DNA of 64,000 nucleotides from Amaranthus tricolor (GCF_026212465.1 NC_080052.1:15659729-15723728), one strand, 5' to 3'. Numbered from the stretch's first letter, positions 1 to 12,928 are shown. The notes: a model not told the origin generated them from the letters alone. A program made the numbers and translations.

Positions 1-485
1 TTGGTTTATCAAAATTTTGTTCTAGTATGTACAAGTGAATATACTTTAAAATAATGGGTAAATTTGATCATGAAAATATGTAGTTCATTTAAAATTTTGC
101 TTAAACTATACTTAATGTTAATAATAAAAATACGACTCATTTTTATGTATAAAATAATTACATCAAAATTATAAGGTTAAAATAATAAGTAGTAATATTA
201 GTTTAAGGAAGAAAGTTAAAAAGTAACGTTTTACAAAACCCTGAATATAATAATAAAATTTTACTTTTCGTACTATAAAATAATAAAATAATATTTTAGT
301 GCTTATAAAAATATTTTAAACAATATACTATTTTAAAGTTTAATATTTGAATGAAATTACAAAATCGGAAAAGATTTAGGAATTAAAGATGGTTTGAAAT
401 GGATAATCAAAGGATTAGAGATTTGAATTGAAAATTCAGAATAATTAACCGGAAGATTAAAATTAAGAATTTTGAGTCTGTTACA
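1..485 (-). repeat. 3' LTR of the gypsy element, partial
   Basis: The LTR starts on the minus strand at 485 with TGTAACAG, directly after a polypurine tract, and runs out of the window. The terminus pairs with TGTTACA at 3257-3263, the other LTR end, as expected for LTR inverted termini. The body is AT-rich and non-coding. The 5' LTR is almost absent, so the two cannot be compared for age. Confidence 0.75.
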
Positions 486-500
486 ACTCTTTCCCCCTTA
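486..500 (-). other. Polypurine tract of the gypsy element
   Basis: The minus strand reads TAAGGGGGAAAGAGT immediately before the LTR start TGTAACA. This is the expected plus-strand primer position. Confidence 0.75.
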
Positions 501-587
501 AGATAGTTTCGTCCCGAAACTAGAACTTACTGAAAAGGCTAGGGTATCGTTCTCTCATGTCTGCCTCCTTCTCCCAAATAGCTTCCT

Positions 588-2990
588 CACTCTATGGTTT
601 GACCACAAAACCTTGACCAATGGAATCTTAGAGTTTCTCTATTCTTTGACTCGTGTATCCAAAATTTGATAGGTCTCTCCTCATAGGCTAAGGGCTCATT
701 GATCTGAAGGGGTTCATGGGTTAGCACATGTGATGGATCATAAATATACTTCCTCAACTGTGAAACATGGAACACATAATGAACTTTTACCAAACACGAT
801 GGTAAAGGCAACTAATAATCATCTTGTCTAACTCTTCTTAGAATTTCAAACCGTCTAATAAATTGCAGACTCACCTTTCATATTTCTTTTAAATCAAAAA
901 CATTAGTCTCATTTCCCTCAACTCTATTGATCAACTCAATAATCTCCAGATTCTGAAGTTGTGCCTCATTGATATGGTCAAACAAAGTTTGTATGTATGG
1001 TCATTGCTCCTAAATACCGTGTAACCTCATGTTGGTTACAAATCTCTAATATCAAACTCTGCATTTCACGGTAAAACTCCCAAGGTACAGATTCGACACT
1101 CTCTGTCTCCTCCTCAAAACATAAGACAACTTGTTCACCTTCCTAGGGTGGTATAAAATTTCAAGACATAATCCTAATAACTCAAGCCATAGCCTTTGGC
1201 GCATGTTAAATTCCTTCTGGTTGAAGACATACCTCAAGTTTTGAAGATCGCTGTAGATCTTATACGGTAGCCTATACAAATAATGTCTCCGCAACTTTAG
1301 AGCAAGGATTACTACAAGAATTTTAATGTCGTGCAATGGGTAATTCACCTCACGTGGCCTCAACTGCCTCGATGGATAAGCTATGACATTTATATCTTGC
1401 ATAAGTACACATCCCAAACCTTTAAATGAAGTATCCCAATAGACCTTGAATCGTTTGCTACAGTCATGCACTATCAATACATGAGCAGTAGTGATTCTCC
1501 TCTGTGATTCCTCAAAAGCAATCGTGTACCTCTCACTTTATTAAAATCAAATTCTTTTCTTCAACAACTCAAACATGGGACGAGTAACCTTAGAGAAATT
1601 CTCAACATATTTCCTATAGTAACCAACAAAACCCAAAAAGCTTCGAACTTCAGTTACATTCCTCGGAATCGACAATTGATTATCGTCTAAATCTTCTCCA
1701 GATCCATAGAAATTCCATCCTCAGACACAATATGACCCAGAAAAAACTATTTCCTCAAGCCAAAAGTCGTACTTAATAAATTTTCCTAAATATTTTTTTT
1801 CTCAAAGTTTTATCATAATCCTCAAATGTTCCTCATGTTCCTCCATGTTTCTCGAATATACCAAAATTTCATAAAAACTATAAACTTATCCAAATAAGGA
1901 CGAATGTATCTCTGCATCAAATCCATAAACGTTGTTAGCGTATTTGTAACCCCAAATGACATCACCGAAACTCATAAAGTCCATAACTGACGCAGTCTTT
2001 ACAATACCATTCTTGGCTATCTTAATTGATGATACGTAAATCTCAAATAAATCATAGAAAACTCTTGAGTTCCTAACTTCTAACTAGTCGAAAATATCAT
2101 CTATCCTAAACAAAGGGTAACTGTTCTTGATGGTAATCTTGTTAATCTCCCTATAGTCAATGCACAACCTCATTGTACAATCATTTTTACTAACAAATAA
2201 AACAGGGGCTCTCCAAGGCGACACATTACTGCAAATAAAACTCTCAATTTTTGTATTTTTTTATTTTTTTTCCTAGTAACTCATCCACTACTTCTATAAT
2301 TTAGTGAACTCGTCTAGGATAAAATGGTACAAAGTCTTGGACATAGAGATAACATCATAAATCCGATCAATATGGAAATCAACAACTCTCCTCGGGGGTA
2401 AACAAGGTAAATCCTTAAGATAAACATTAGGATATTCACTAACAGTCGGGGTTTCATCAAGAGTTAATTTGGCTTTCTCCTTACTACTGGAAATAAAACA
2501 CATGCATGTATCTCTCATCTCTATACTTAATCATCTTAATGGCTTGAACGAAATAAATGGTTTGAACAGGGGACACATATTTGTTCATAATCAAGCACTC
2601 ATCTCCTTGAGTTTTAACCCAAACAATCTTTTCCTTTAAAAAAAATCTCCACATGACGACGTCTTTACAAGTCCATACCCAAAATAATATCATAAGTACC
2701 CAATTCAAACTCTATCAAGTTGACAGTAGATGATGATCTAAAATCTTAAGAGGAAAGTAGGAAAGATACGGTCACATAGGAATGTTGAACCGTTAGGTGA
2801 ACAAATTTGGGGATTGAATTTCACAGGTTTGAAAGACGAAGGATTTGTGAAGAAAAGAGGTAGAGAAAAAAGATCGGTCGACTTTAGAATCAAGAAGAAT
2901 ATGAATGGAAAAATCTTCTATAAGAAAACTATCAGAAATAACTTTACCTTCAAACTCTTCATTCACGTTAACTGTTATTCCAATTGTCAA
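588..2990 (-). pseudogene. Gypsy pol remnant (protease, RT, RNase H, integrase C-terminus)
   Basis: On the minus strand: a protease-like segment at about 2990-2640 (FLIEDFSIHILLDS, where the usual DSG reads DSK, followed by YDIILGMDL near 2680); the protease-RT linker with LPPRR near 2390; RT at about 2200-1780 ([17 protein letters not shown]); a segment resembling LGFAGYYRRF near 1640; and RNase H at about 1480-1060. A linker DHINEAQLQNLEI at about 985 is followed within about 40 codons by RRFEILRRV and VFHVSQLRKY (about 870-740). The integrase zinc finger and DDE core have therefore been deleted near 880. Frameshifts and stops occur throughout. Gag is not recognisable between 2990 and the primer site. 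Confidence 0.8.
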
Positions 2991-3241
2991 ATCCTAGACT
3001 CCTTAGTGAGGGAATATTATAATCTTTCGTCATCTCAAATGAAATTTAAATATGTGGTCAATATCACATTAACATAATTATAACATGTAATCTACACATG
3101 GTCACACAAGCACAAAAGTAAAAAACTTGAAAAAAGTTATTTGGAAAAAAAAAACGTCTTTTTTTTTTTTTTTTTTGAAATTGTCGGCTATCAAGAACAT
3201 TCTTTTACATAGAACCAAAGTTTCGGGATTCGATTAACTTT

Positions 3242-3254
3242 AGCTCTAATACCA
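3242..3254 (-). other. Primer-binding site of the gypsy element
   Basis: The minus strand reads TGGTATTAGAGCT, one mismatch from the usual initiator Met-tRNA complement TGGTATCAGAGC. It lies 2 bp after the LTR terminus TGTTACA (3263-3257). Confidence 0.75.
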
Positions 3255-3269
3255 CGTGTAACAAGAGCG

Positions 3270-6200
3270 ACAATCTTGCATAAAGTGGTTCAAACTTGGT
3301 TTGTTTGGCACGAATCTTGGCACACATAACACTATTCGGTATATGTTATTGTGTTGAAATGGTTGGAATCAAAAACAATAATCATATGCTTGAAACTACG
3401 TGATAAGTTGCGTTTTTGAGGTTTTTTAAGCGTTTTTGGCAGTTTCTCGCATAAAGTTGTTCAAAATTGGTTTGTTTAGCACGAAACTTGGCACACAACA
3501 CTATTCGGTATATGTTATTGTGCTGAAATGGCTGGAATCGAAAACAATATTTAAATGCATGAAATTACGTGATAATTTGACTTTTTGAGGTTTTTTAAGG
3601 GTTTTTGACAATTTCTCGCATAAAGTTGTCCAAACTTGATTTGCTTGGCACGAAACTTGGCACACAACACTATTTCGTATATGTTATTGTGTTCGAATGG
3701 TAAGAATTGAACATATTAGTCGTCTGCTTGAAATTACGTGATAAGTTGCATTTTTATGGTTTTTTAAGCATGTTTAACACTTTCTCGCATAAAGTGGTTC
3801 AAACTTGGTTTGTTTGGCACGAAACTTGGCACACAACACTATTCGGTATATGTTATTGTGCTGAAATGGTTGAAATCAAAAACAATGATCATATGCTTGA
3901 AATTACGTGATAAGTTGCGTTTTTGAGGTTTTTTTAAGGGTTTTTTACACTTTCTCGCATAAAGTTGTTCAAACATTGTTTGTTTGGCACGAAACTTGGC
4001 ACACAACACTATTCGGAATACGTTATTGTCCTGAAATGATTGGAATCGAAAACAATAGTCAAATGCTTGAAATTACGTGATAAGTTGTGTTTCTAAGGTT
4101 TTTTAAGCGTTTTTGACATTTTCTCGCATAAATTGGTTCAAACTTTGTTTGTTTGGCGCGAAACTTGGCACACAACACTATTTGGTATATATTATTGTAT
4201 TGAAATCATTAGAATCGAAAACAATAGTCATATGTTAGAAATTACGCGCTAAGTTGCATTTTTGAGGTTTTTTTTAGCGTTTTTAGGACTTTCTTGCATA
4301 AAGTGATTCAAACTTGGTTTATTTGGCACGATACTTGGCACACAACACTATTTTGTGTATGTTATTGTGCTGAAATTGTTGAAATTGAAAACACTAGACA
4401 TATACTTGAAATTACATGCTAAGTTGCGTTTTTGAGGTTTTTTAAGCATTTTTGGCACTTTGTCGCATAAAGTGGTTCAAACTTGGTTTGTTTAGCACGA
4501 AACTTGGCGCACAACACTATTCGGTAAATGTTATTGTGCTGAAATGGTTAAGATCGAAAACAATGGTCATATGCTTAAAATTACGTGAAAAGTTGCGTTT
4601 TTTAGGTTTTTTTAAGCGTTTTTGGCACTTTCTCGCATAAAGTGGTTCAAACTTGGTTAGTTTGGCGCGAAACATGGCACACAAGACTATTCGGTATATG
4701 TTATTATGATGAAATGGTTTGAATCAAAAATAAAAGTCATATGCTTAAAATTACGTGATAAGTTACGTTTTTGAGGTTTTTAAAGCGGTTTTGGCACTTT
4801 CTCGCAAAAAATTGGTTCAAACTTGGTTTGTTTGGCACGAAATATGGTACACAACACTATTCGGTATACGTTATTGTGCTGAAATGGTTGGAATAAATAA
4901 CAATTGTCATATGCATGAACTTACGTGTTATGTTTTGTTTTTGAGGTTTTCTATGCGTTTTTGGCAGTTTCTCGCGTAAAGTGGTTCAAACTTGGTTTAT
5001 TTGGCGCGAAACTTGGCACGAAAAACCATTCGGTATATCTTATTGTGCTGAAATGGTTTAAATCGAAAACAATAGTCATATGCTTGATATTACGTGCTAT
5101 GTTGCATTTTTGTGTTTTTAGAAACGTTTTGACACTTTCTCGCATAAAGTGGATCAAACTAGGTTTGTTTGGCATTAAACTTGGCACACAACACTACTTG
5201 GTATATAATATTGCATTGAAAAGATTAGAATAAAAAAAAAATAGTCATATGCTTTCAATTTTGTGCTAATTTTTTTTAAAAAGTTTTTTTCACGTTTTTA
5301 GCACTTTCTCGCATAAAGTGGTTTGAACTTGGTTTGCTAGGAACGAATGAAATTACGTGCTAAGTTGTGTTTTGAGGTTTTTAGCGTTTTTGGCACTTTC
5401 TCGCATAAATTGGTTTAAATTTGGTTTGTTTCGCGCGAAACATGGCAAACAACACTTTTCGGTATATGTTATTGTGCTGAAATTGTTAGAATTAAAAACA
5501 ATAGTCATATGCTTTAGTTTGCGTGGTAAGTTGCGTTTTTGAGTTTTTTTAAACGTTTTTGAAACTTTCTTGCACAAATCAGTTCAATCTGGGTTTGTTT
5601 GGCACGAAACTTGGCTCACACACAATTCGGTATATGTTATTGTGCTGAAATGGTAAGAATCAAAAACAATAGTCATATACTTTAAATTACATGCTAAGTT
5701 GCGTTTTTGAGTTTTTTTAAACGTTTATTACACTTTCTCTCATAAAGCGGTTCAAACTAGGTTTGTTTGGCATTAAGCTTGGCACACTACATGATTTGGT
5801 ATATATTATTGTATTGAAATGGTTAGAATTGAAAAAAAATAGTCATATGCTTGAAATTACGTGATAAGTTCCGTTTTTGAGGTTTTTTAAGCGTTTTTTT
5901 AACACTCTCTTGCATAAAGTGGTTCAACGTCGGTTTGTTTGGCACGAAACTTGGCATACAACAATATTCAGTTTATGTTATTGTACTGAAATGGTTTGAA
6001 TCGAAAAAAAGTCATATGCTTGAAAATATGTCATAAGTTGTGTTTTTGAGATTTTTTAAGCGTTATTGGCACGTTCTCGCATAAAGTGTATCAAACTTGG
6101 TTTGTATTGTTCGAAACTTGGCACACAACACTATTTCGTATATGTTATTGTGTTGAAATGGAAAGAATTGAAAACACTAGTCATATGGTTGAAATTACGT

Positions 6201-6274
6201 GCTAACTTACGTTTTTGGCATATTCTCGCATAAAGTAGTTCAAACTTGGTTTGTTTGGCACGAAACATGGCACA
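3270..6274 (+). repeat. Satellite array, block A (about 18 monomers of ~169 bp)
   Basis: Tandem monomers carry the landmark CTCGCATAAAGTGGTTCAAA. Successive landmarks lie at 3448, 3617, 3786, 3956 and 4125, that is 169-170 bp apart. Other constant words are GGCACGAAACTTGGCACACA and GAAATTACGTG(C/A)TAAGTTGCG. Monomers differ by substitutions, homopolymer length and a few internal deletions (one near 5345). All are in the same orientation. Monomer length and AT-richness fit a (peri)centromeric plant satellite; centromere function is not shown. The short ORFs across it follow from the repeat and are not genes. Confidence 0.95.
6270..6274. repeat. Target site duplication, element 1 (left)
   Basis: GCACA directly precedes the LTR terminus TGTAGC at 6275 and matches 15406-15410. 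Five bp is the usual Ty1-copia target duplication length. Confidence 0.9.
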
Positions 6275-7518
6275 TGTAGCAATGTTAATAGATGATCGAA
6301 TTCAACAGGGGGGGGGGGGGGGGGGTGAATTGTTGTGTAATAAGTTTAAGATTTTTGCCTCTAATTTTTGCGGAATTGTATCAAGAAAAGCATAGAACTT
6401 AAACTTAAAACGAAAAGAAAAATAATAAAAGGAGACAAAGATTTTACGTGGAAACCTTCTTGGCCTAATAAGAAGGAAAAACCACGACCCCCCCGGGATT
6501 TCAAAATTCTCACTATGTTTTAGGCAATCAATTACAATTACATAAAACAATATGCTTCACTTGAAGCTTCTCTACTCTAGGCCTACTTCTCTTCTCTTCT
6601 TTTTCTCCTTCTCTTTCTCTTCTCACGCCTCTCTTGAAGCTTCTCTATTCCCCTAGAATTCCCTTAAGTCTAGTTACAAAAAAACACTCAATTACCCTTA
6701 CAAGGCCAATTCTTAAGAAGATTAAAAAAAATTAAAATAATTACTTAAGAAAAATATAATAAATTAATTGACATTGGAAACTGAAAATATTTTTCTTAAA
6801 CCTTAAATGGACACTCTTGGATTCATACTTGGCTTGATCGTAGCTTCCCTTATTTATACAGGGAACAGCCATCAGTGCACTCACCCCATGACTTCCATTT
6901 ACTTATTTGATCCCAAAGGAAATGGGAAGTTATTGAAAGTAGAGGTGGAGAATAGGCTGCGATTTTACCAAATACAAGTGACGGTTTTTTTTTCTTGTAC
7001 GGTTAATAATACATGAGTCACTAAGAGATCCTAAATTATAGGAGACTCATCCAAGATAAAGAATAAGTCTTTTAGCCGTCCAAATTTAAAAGGAGACTTA
7101 TTAAAAATGAAGAATAAGTCTTCTCCATATTTTTAGGCGTTTTAAAAAGAAAACTTTTTGCCAATTAAAAAATTAATTTAATTAAGCAACTAATTAAACT
7201 TTTAATCTTTTACATTAACTAAAAACAGAAAACATAATTTTCGTAACTTCCAGTCAATGTCTTCTCCAGACCTGTATCGTGGGGAACAACGTACTGTCTC
7301 CATCTACAACTTTCGTCAGAACGTTAACTCTAGGAACAGTAGGCTGACTTCTAAACCAATTGTCCAACTTCTTGGATATTCAAGACACGTACAGCTTCCA
7401 ACCAAGTCATAGGCTTCATCAACGATTAACACAATCGGATATTCACCTACAAAACAATCTCTAGAACATGTTTGTTTATTTAAAAGTGAAGTCATCATCA
7501 AAACCTAAGAGGCCAACA
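6275..7518 (-). repeat. 3' LTR of element 1
   Basis: 1,244 bp. On the minus strand it runs from TGTTGGCCTCTTAGG to a CTACA terminus. It is highly similar to the copy at 14145-15405, with roughly twenty substitutions plus indels by eye. It contains an 18-G run (6308-6325), a 7-C run (6488-6494) and a TATA box (6849-6858). Confidence 0.92.
6849..6858 (-). promoter_or_regulatory. LTR TATA box, element 1 3' LTR
   Basis: The minus strand reads TATAAATAAG. The same word occurs at the corresponding LTR position of elements 2 and 3, so it is the likely Pol II promoter core. Confidence 0.6.
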
Positions 7519-7532
7519 AATTCCCCCTTTTT
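7519..7532 (-). other. 3' polypurine tract of element 1
   Basis: The minus strand reads AAAAAGGGGGAATT directly before the LTR start TGTTGGCC. Confidence 0.85.
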
Positions 7533-8221
7533 GATGAAGACAAACTTTCTAAAAAAACTTACGTAAGATAGAGTAAAACAAAATTCTTAGAGTATACTAG
7601 AGATTAAAGTAACTCCAAATAACTTAGTAAATTAACTTGTTACAATATAATTTACCAAGCACTCATAGTAGAACAATTTACTCCATTCAAAAACATAACA
7701 TCCAAAAATAATTAAACTAACACAAATTAGTAAGTAATTAAACAAATTTAGAACAATTAAACTTAACAACATAGATCAACATAGATAATGATTTTAAGCC
7801 TAGCAGATCACAAATCACAGTAATTCACAGTTATACAAATCACATATATGCAATAAATTCTTCCATTAAAGAGCAATATAAATCAGTCAAGATAGGACAC
7901 TGTGTATTCACAGCTTTTCTTAAGTTTGTGCATATCTTCCCCTTTTGTCATCAATCAAAAAGAATTGGGGGGCATCAAACCTCAGCACAAACCACATAGA
8001 TTTGTCAGTGATGAAAGCAAGAAACAACAAATGAAAGTAAGTGCCATGAAAAGCAATTCAAATCTGCACAGAGTTAATCATCACAGACCATAAAAACAAG
8101 AAAAGAAATTGTAGCAGTTGTTCACATACAAACTTGTACCCCAGACGGTACAAAAACAACAAGAGAAATTGTTTGATAAGTGTTACAGCCAACAAATCAT
8201 TAAAAATTATGGGAAGAGGAA
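7533..8221 (-). other. Element 1 non-coding stretch between envelope-like ORF and 3' polypurine tract
   Basis: No supported gene is seen. The stretch is AT-rich, homologous to 22506-23388 and 48806-49688, and contains a second polypurine tract at 7936-7947. Confidence 0.7.
7936..7947 (-). other. Internal second polypurine tract, element 1
   Basis: The minus strand reads CAAAAGGGGAAG, preceded by TTTTTGATTGATGA. The same context is found at 22786-22798 and 49079-49090, so it is a conserved feature of the family rather than chance. Confidence 0.55.
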
Positions 8222-9760
8222 TTAGGGAACAGTCTCTTCTTCATCAATGTACTCAGTCTGTACTTCCACTATGTCCAGCTTGGCACCAAGACGTTGTTCC
8301 ATCTGGTTAAGCTGATCAACAATTGAAGCAAGGGAGACTCGAGTTTCATCTTGAAATGCAACAAAGTGAGAATGGAGATCATTTAGCTTGGACAGGACAG
8401 AATCTAAAGAAGCTGCAGGTACAGAATCATTGTTAGTGCAACCTACATCTGGTGAGGTGTTGGAATGAAAAGGTGGTGGTGTAGACTGTATTGGTGATGG
8501 AGGTGGTGATGGATTGTAATGTGGTGGTGATGTGGTTGGCTTGGGAGAGGGAGGTTCATTTGATGTGGATTCAGGCATGGTCTCAAAAGTGGTATCATCA
8601 ACCATTGTAGCCTTTCGTTTTGAAGCTAACCTCCTACTCTTCCTTTGAATAGATTTAGCCTTTCTCCTTAATGCTATCACTATCTCTTCATCACTTGAAT
8701 CAGTACAGAGATTGTGATGAGCATCTTCTCCTAAGGCTTCCTCCTGTTCTGCTTCCCCCTTACTAGCTTCTCCTTCCTGTTCCTCTTCTTCTCCTACTTC
8801 AGTGGGAACAGGTTCTTGTTCTTTTTCCTCTTTTCCTTCTTCCCTCAATTTTTCTTCTTCTCCTTCAATCCCTTCCTCATTAGATCCTACTTCAATAACT
8901 TCCTCTAATTCATGTATTAACATCCCTTCACCATTTAACTTGAGGTGCAAATTTTGCAGGCATTTAGCACCTATTTTCATATTGGGGCCCATTGGGAACT
9001 CCAACCCTTCCAATGGGACATCAAATTTTCTGAAAATCCAAGTCAGCAACCCTCCATATCCAACGAAATTCTTCCTTTCAATACAATCGGACAAATGAGA
9101 AATCATCAAAGATGGAAAATTTATCTTTATATGATTAGCCATGCAATAGATCAATGTAGCATCATGTAAACTTACTTCACTTCGTTTGGAGTTTCTTGGC
9201 AAAATAAATCTACGTGCAATATTGTACATTAATTTATGCAGAGGATTCAAAACGTTATGGCTATTTTTCCCTTTTCTTTCAACTCCTAAAAATTTTTAAA
9301 TGGTTTTTTCATTTATCCCAGAAAATACTATTTTTGAACCAACACAGTAAGTATCAAACCCAACATTTGGAACATTGAACCATTCCCCCAGCAATGCACT
9401 ATTAAATTCTATTTTAATGTTCTTGACAGTACTAGAATATATTCCACAATCATTTGAGAAATTTGAAATAAATTCTCGCATGATATTTGGAAAAATGGAA
9501 TTGCAACTAAACTTTGACATCAAAACTTCCCATTCTTGATATTGCAGAATGTCATGCACTTAAGGGAAATGGACAGAGTCATACCAGTATTTGTCTAGTC
9601 CGAAACCAACAGACATTTCCTTTGAGATTTCTTCAGCACTATTGGGGTCACTCTACTTCGAACGTTTGACTACTTTGGAAGATAAACCACCTTTTGGTGA
9701 TGAGATCTTGCGTTTGGTACCGGTAGGTTCAGTAGATTGTTTGGGTGATTCTTGAGTGCT
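8222..9760 (-). pseudogene. Envelope-like third ORF of element 1 (broken)
   Basis: Located after RNase H and on the same strand, as in Sireviruses. The first 342 codons from 9250 down to the stop at 8222 are open. This part holds a conserved globular segment (YNIARRFILPRNSKRSE, DATLIYCMANHIKINFPSLM), a long Glu-rich stretch, a basic patch (RKSRRLASKRK), a Pro-rich stretch (PPPSPIQSTPPP) and a coiled-coil-like C-terminus (LDSVLSKLNDLHSHF). Upstream in the same frame are three stops (near 9650, 9562 and 9298). The N-terminus is missing because a deletion near 9760 joins it almost to the end of pol. The globular part resembles envelope-like/plant transposon proteins of SIRE elements. No signal peptide or clear membrane segment is visible, so envelope function is only a family label. 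Confidence 0.8.
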
Positions 9761-9786
9761 TTAATGGGAATTATATGCAACTAACT

Positions 9787-12700
9787 TCAGTGGAGCTTGA
9801 TCATACTAAGTTCCAATCTCATCTTTTCATATTGTTCCCTTGGAAGTGGTTTGGTCAGAATATCTGCAACTTGTTCATTAGTGTTAACATGCTTTACAAC
9901 AATATTTTTATTTTCAACATTATCTTTAAGAAAACGATGCCTAATGTGGATGTGTTTTACTCGTGAATGATACACTGGATCTTTAGAGATACATATGGCA
10001 CTGGTATTATCACAATAAATAGGCACACATTCAATTTTAATACCAAAATCTCTTAGCTGCTGTTTTATCCAAAGTATTTGGGAACAGCAAGCTGCTGCTG
10101 CTACGTATTCAGCTTCTGCAGTAGATAATGCAACAGTGTTTTGTTTCTTGGAACTCCATGAAACTAAATATGAGCCAAGAAATTGTACCATACCTGATGT
10201 ACTTTTTCTATTAACTAGATCACCTGCATAATCTGCATCACTAAAACCTTTTAAATCATAGACATCACTTTTAGGATAAAATAGGGACAAGTCGTCTGTT
10301 CCCTTCAAATATCTCAAAATCCGTTTTACTGCTGTGAGATGTGATTCTTTGGGATTAGACTGAAATCTAGCACATAAACCAACACTAAAAGCAATATCAG
10401 GTTTACTTGCAGTTAGATATAATAAAGAGCCAATCATGCCTCTATACATAGTTTGATCTATATTTGTTCCATTTGGGTCTTCATCTAATCTAATATTTGT
10501 AGCCATGGGTGTGTTGCTGGTTTTAGCGTTGTTTAATCCGTACTTTTTAAGAAGTTCTTTTATGTATTTTTGTTGATGAATAAAAATACCATTTTCAGTT
10601 TGTTTAATTTGCAAACCAAGAAAGAAATTTAATTCTCCCATCATGCTCATTTCAAATTCTGTGCCCATAAGGTTGGCAAATTCTTGACATAACAAATCAT
10701 TAGTTGCACCGAAAATAATATCATCAACATAAATTTGAACAACTAAAATATCATGACCTTTATTCTTAAAGAATAAGGTTTTGTCAATTTTTTTCCTCTA
10801 ATAAAGTTGTTTTGAATCAAAAACTTTGATAGTCTTTCATACCATTGCCTAGGAGCTTGCTTCAAGCCATATAAGGCTTTGTCAAGCTTGTAGACATGAT
10901 CAGGACAAGAGGTACTCTCAAAACCTGGGGGTTGTTCAACAAAAACTTCTTCATCAAGATAGCCATTCAAAAAAGCATATTTCACATCCATTTGATATAA
11001 TTTAAAGTTCATGAATGCAGCAAAAGAAATTAAGATTCTAATAGCCTCTAACCTTGCTACCGGAGCAAAAGTCTCGGTGTAATGAATACCTTCTTGTTGA
11101 TTGTACCCTTTGACCACGAGTCTTGCTTTGTTTCTCACAATTATTCCATGCACATCTAGCTTATTCCGAAATACCCATTTCAAACCAATTACTTTCTTGT
11201 GTTTTGGTTTGGGTTCCAAGTGTCATACTTTATTTCTTTCAAACTCGTTCAATTCATCTTGCATGGCTACTACCCATTCGGAATCCTTTAGGGCTTCCTC
11301 GTGATTTTTTGGTTCAAGTGATGATAGGAACGCAAAGTGTGCACAAAAGTTTCTCATTTGGGATCTTGTTTGAGTTCCTTTATTTATATCACTTATAATC
11401 AAATCAAGAGGATGATAATTTTGATATTTCCAAGGTTTAGGCACAAATTCTCTTGTGGGAACAGTAGCATGTTCTTGTTCAGCAACTTGATTGTCATTCT
11501 GTTCAGCTACTTGTTCATCTTGCTCATCAGTGGGAACAGCTGGATTGGGAACAGTCTGCTGATCCTGATGTTCTGGCAGTTCCTGAATTTGATTAGTTCT
11601 TTCAGCTTCTTCTTGTATTGCCTGTTCACCTGTTGTTCCTTGTTCTAGCACTTTTATTTCTTCATCATCGTTTTCTAGATGAGCAAGACCTATTTTAACA
11701 TCATTGATATCCTGTTTACTTGTTGAAAAGTTAGTTTCATAAAAAATGATATGAACTGATTCTTCTACACACATTGTTCTTTTGTTGTAAACTCTGTAAG
11801 CTTTACTTTGTGATGAGTAACCAAGAAATACTGCTTCATCACTTCTTTCATCAAATTTGCCTATATTTCGTTTTCCATTTACATGTACAAAACATTTGCA
11901 TCCAAATATACGAAAGTAAAAAATATTTGGTTTAACACCTTTGAGTAATTCATAGGGTGTTTTTGAAGTGATTGGTCTTATACACGATTAAGAATATAGC
12001 ATGCAGTATTGACGGCCTCAGCCCAAAAATTTCTAGGTAGACCGCTAGCAATCAACATGGTCCTAGCCATTTCTTCTAAGGTCCTATTATTCCTTTCTAC
12101 CACTCCATTTTGTTGTGGTGTTCTAGGTGCGGAAAAATTGTGATTTATACCATGTTCATTGCAATAATTCATGAAGTTTGAATTTTCAAATTCTTTGCCA
12201 TGATCAAACCTTATGTGAACAATTTGATTATTGGTAGATTTTTGTATTTTATTAGCAAAGGAAACAAACTCATCAAAAGCTTCATCTTTGCTTATTAAAA
12301 ATAAGGTCCAAGTGAATCTACTATAATCATCAACAATGACAAACACATACCTTTTGCCACTACGGCTTTGTGTTCTCATAGGTCCATATAGATCCATATG
12401 AATTAATTCTAACGGTCTAGTGGTAGTCACCAAATTCTTTGATTTAAAAGATGACCTCACTTGTTTTCCTTTGGCACAAGGATCACAAATTTCTTCCTTA
12501 AGAAATTTTATAGCTGGTAGTCCTCTAACTAAGTCTCTTGATCTTAGTGTATTAATCAATGTAAAACTAGCATGACCTAGACGCTGATGCCAAAGTAGTG
12601 GGTCTTCTTCTATGACACTTAAACATGTTAGACTGGTTTTGGGAACAGTGTCCAGGTCCACTACATAAGTGTTCTCTTTCCTGATTCCCTCGAGCACAGT

Positions 12701-12928
12701 ATCTCCTGTGTCGTTCCTAGAAATTATGCATCATTCAGAAGTAAACTTAACAGATTTACCTTTGTCACAAAATTGAGAAATACTTAGCAAATTGTGTTTT
12801 AAATTCTCGACTAAAAATACATTGTCAATGGCATGGGAACTTGACCTTCCAACCTTTCCTTTGGCAATTATCTCACCCTTCATATTGTCACCGAAGGTTA
12901 CTGTTCCCCCATCATAGGCTTCAAGTGA
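9787..12928 (-). pseudogene. Copia pol of element 1 (broken, protease active site deleted)
   Basis: On the minus strand: the protease C-terminal part (about 12928-12700), the integrase zinc finger (WHQRLGHAS ... CDPCAKGKQ), the DDE core (MDLYGPM, FDHGKEFEN where the sister copy has SDHG, NGVVERNNRTLEEM), an acidic Gln/Pro-rich linker, RT (YVDDIIFG near 10730) and RNase H ([24 protein letters not shown]). Breaks: TGA at 12731-12733; a 4-bp deletion and frameshift at about 11978; TGG to TGA at 11220-11222; a frameshift near 10800. The protease DSG segment is gone, because gag joins straight into the later protease at about 12928. RT to RNase H is open from 10695 to 9787. Confidence 0.9.

Larger units (their letters stand above)
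1..3263 (-). mobile_element. Decayed Ty3-gypsy (chromovirus-like) LTR retrotransposon
   Basis: Read on the minus strand, the order is 5' LTR stub (about 3257-3270), primer-binding site (3242-3254), protease, reverse transcriptase, RNase H, integrase remnant, polypurine tract (486-500) and 3' LTR (from 485 beyond the window start). The internal part is only about 2.8 kb, roughly half the usual length, so gag and most of integrase are gone. The protease-RT-RNase H-integrase order and the C-terminal integrase motif VFHVSQLRKY are those of Ty3-gypsy chromoviruses (Tekay/Del-like); the exact clade is inferred. Many stops and frameshifts make it a fossil. Confidence 0.85.

Noticed and set aside
3707..6200. 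Many 60-100 codon ORFs on both strands in the satellite (also throughout 24.7-38 and 51.2-64 kb)
   Set aside because: They repeat with the monomer, shift frame because 169 is not a multiple of 3, and show no conserved start or domain. They are by-products of the repeat.
6807..7016. Plus-strand ORF beginning MDTLGFILGL, also at 14712-14963
   Set aside because: Lies antisense inside the two LTR copies of element 1, with no family match; its ATG context is LTR non-coding DNA.
8802..9169. Plus-strand ORFs rich in Ser/Pro
   Set aside because: Exact antisense of the acidic region of the envelope-like ORF; codon bias explains the open frame.
11101..11648. Plus-strand ORFs opposite pol of element 1 (and 44872-45449 minus opposite element 3)
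   Set aside because: Antisense shadows of the integrase-RT linker and RT; the same shadow appears in both elements.
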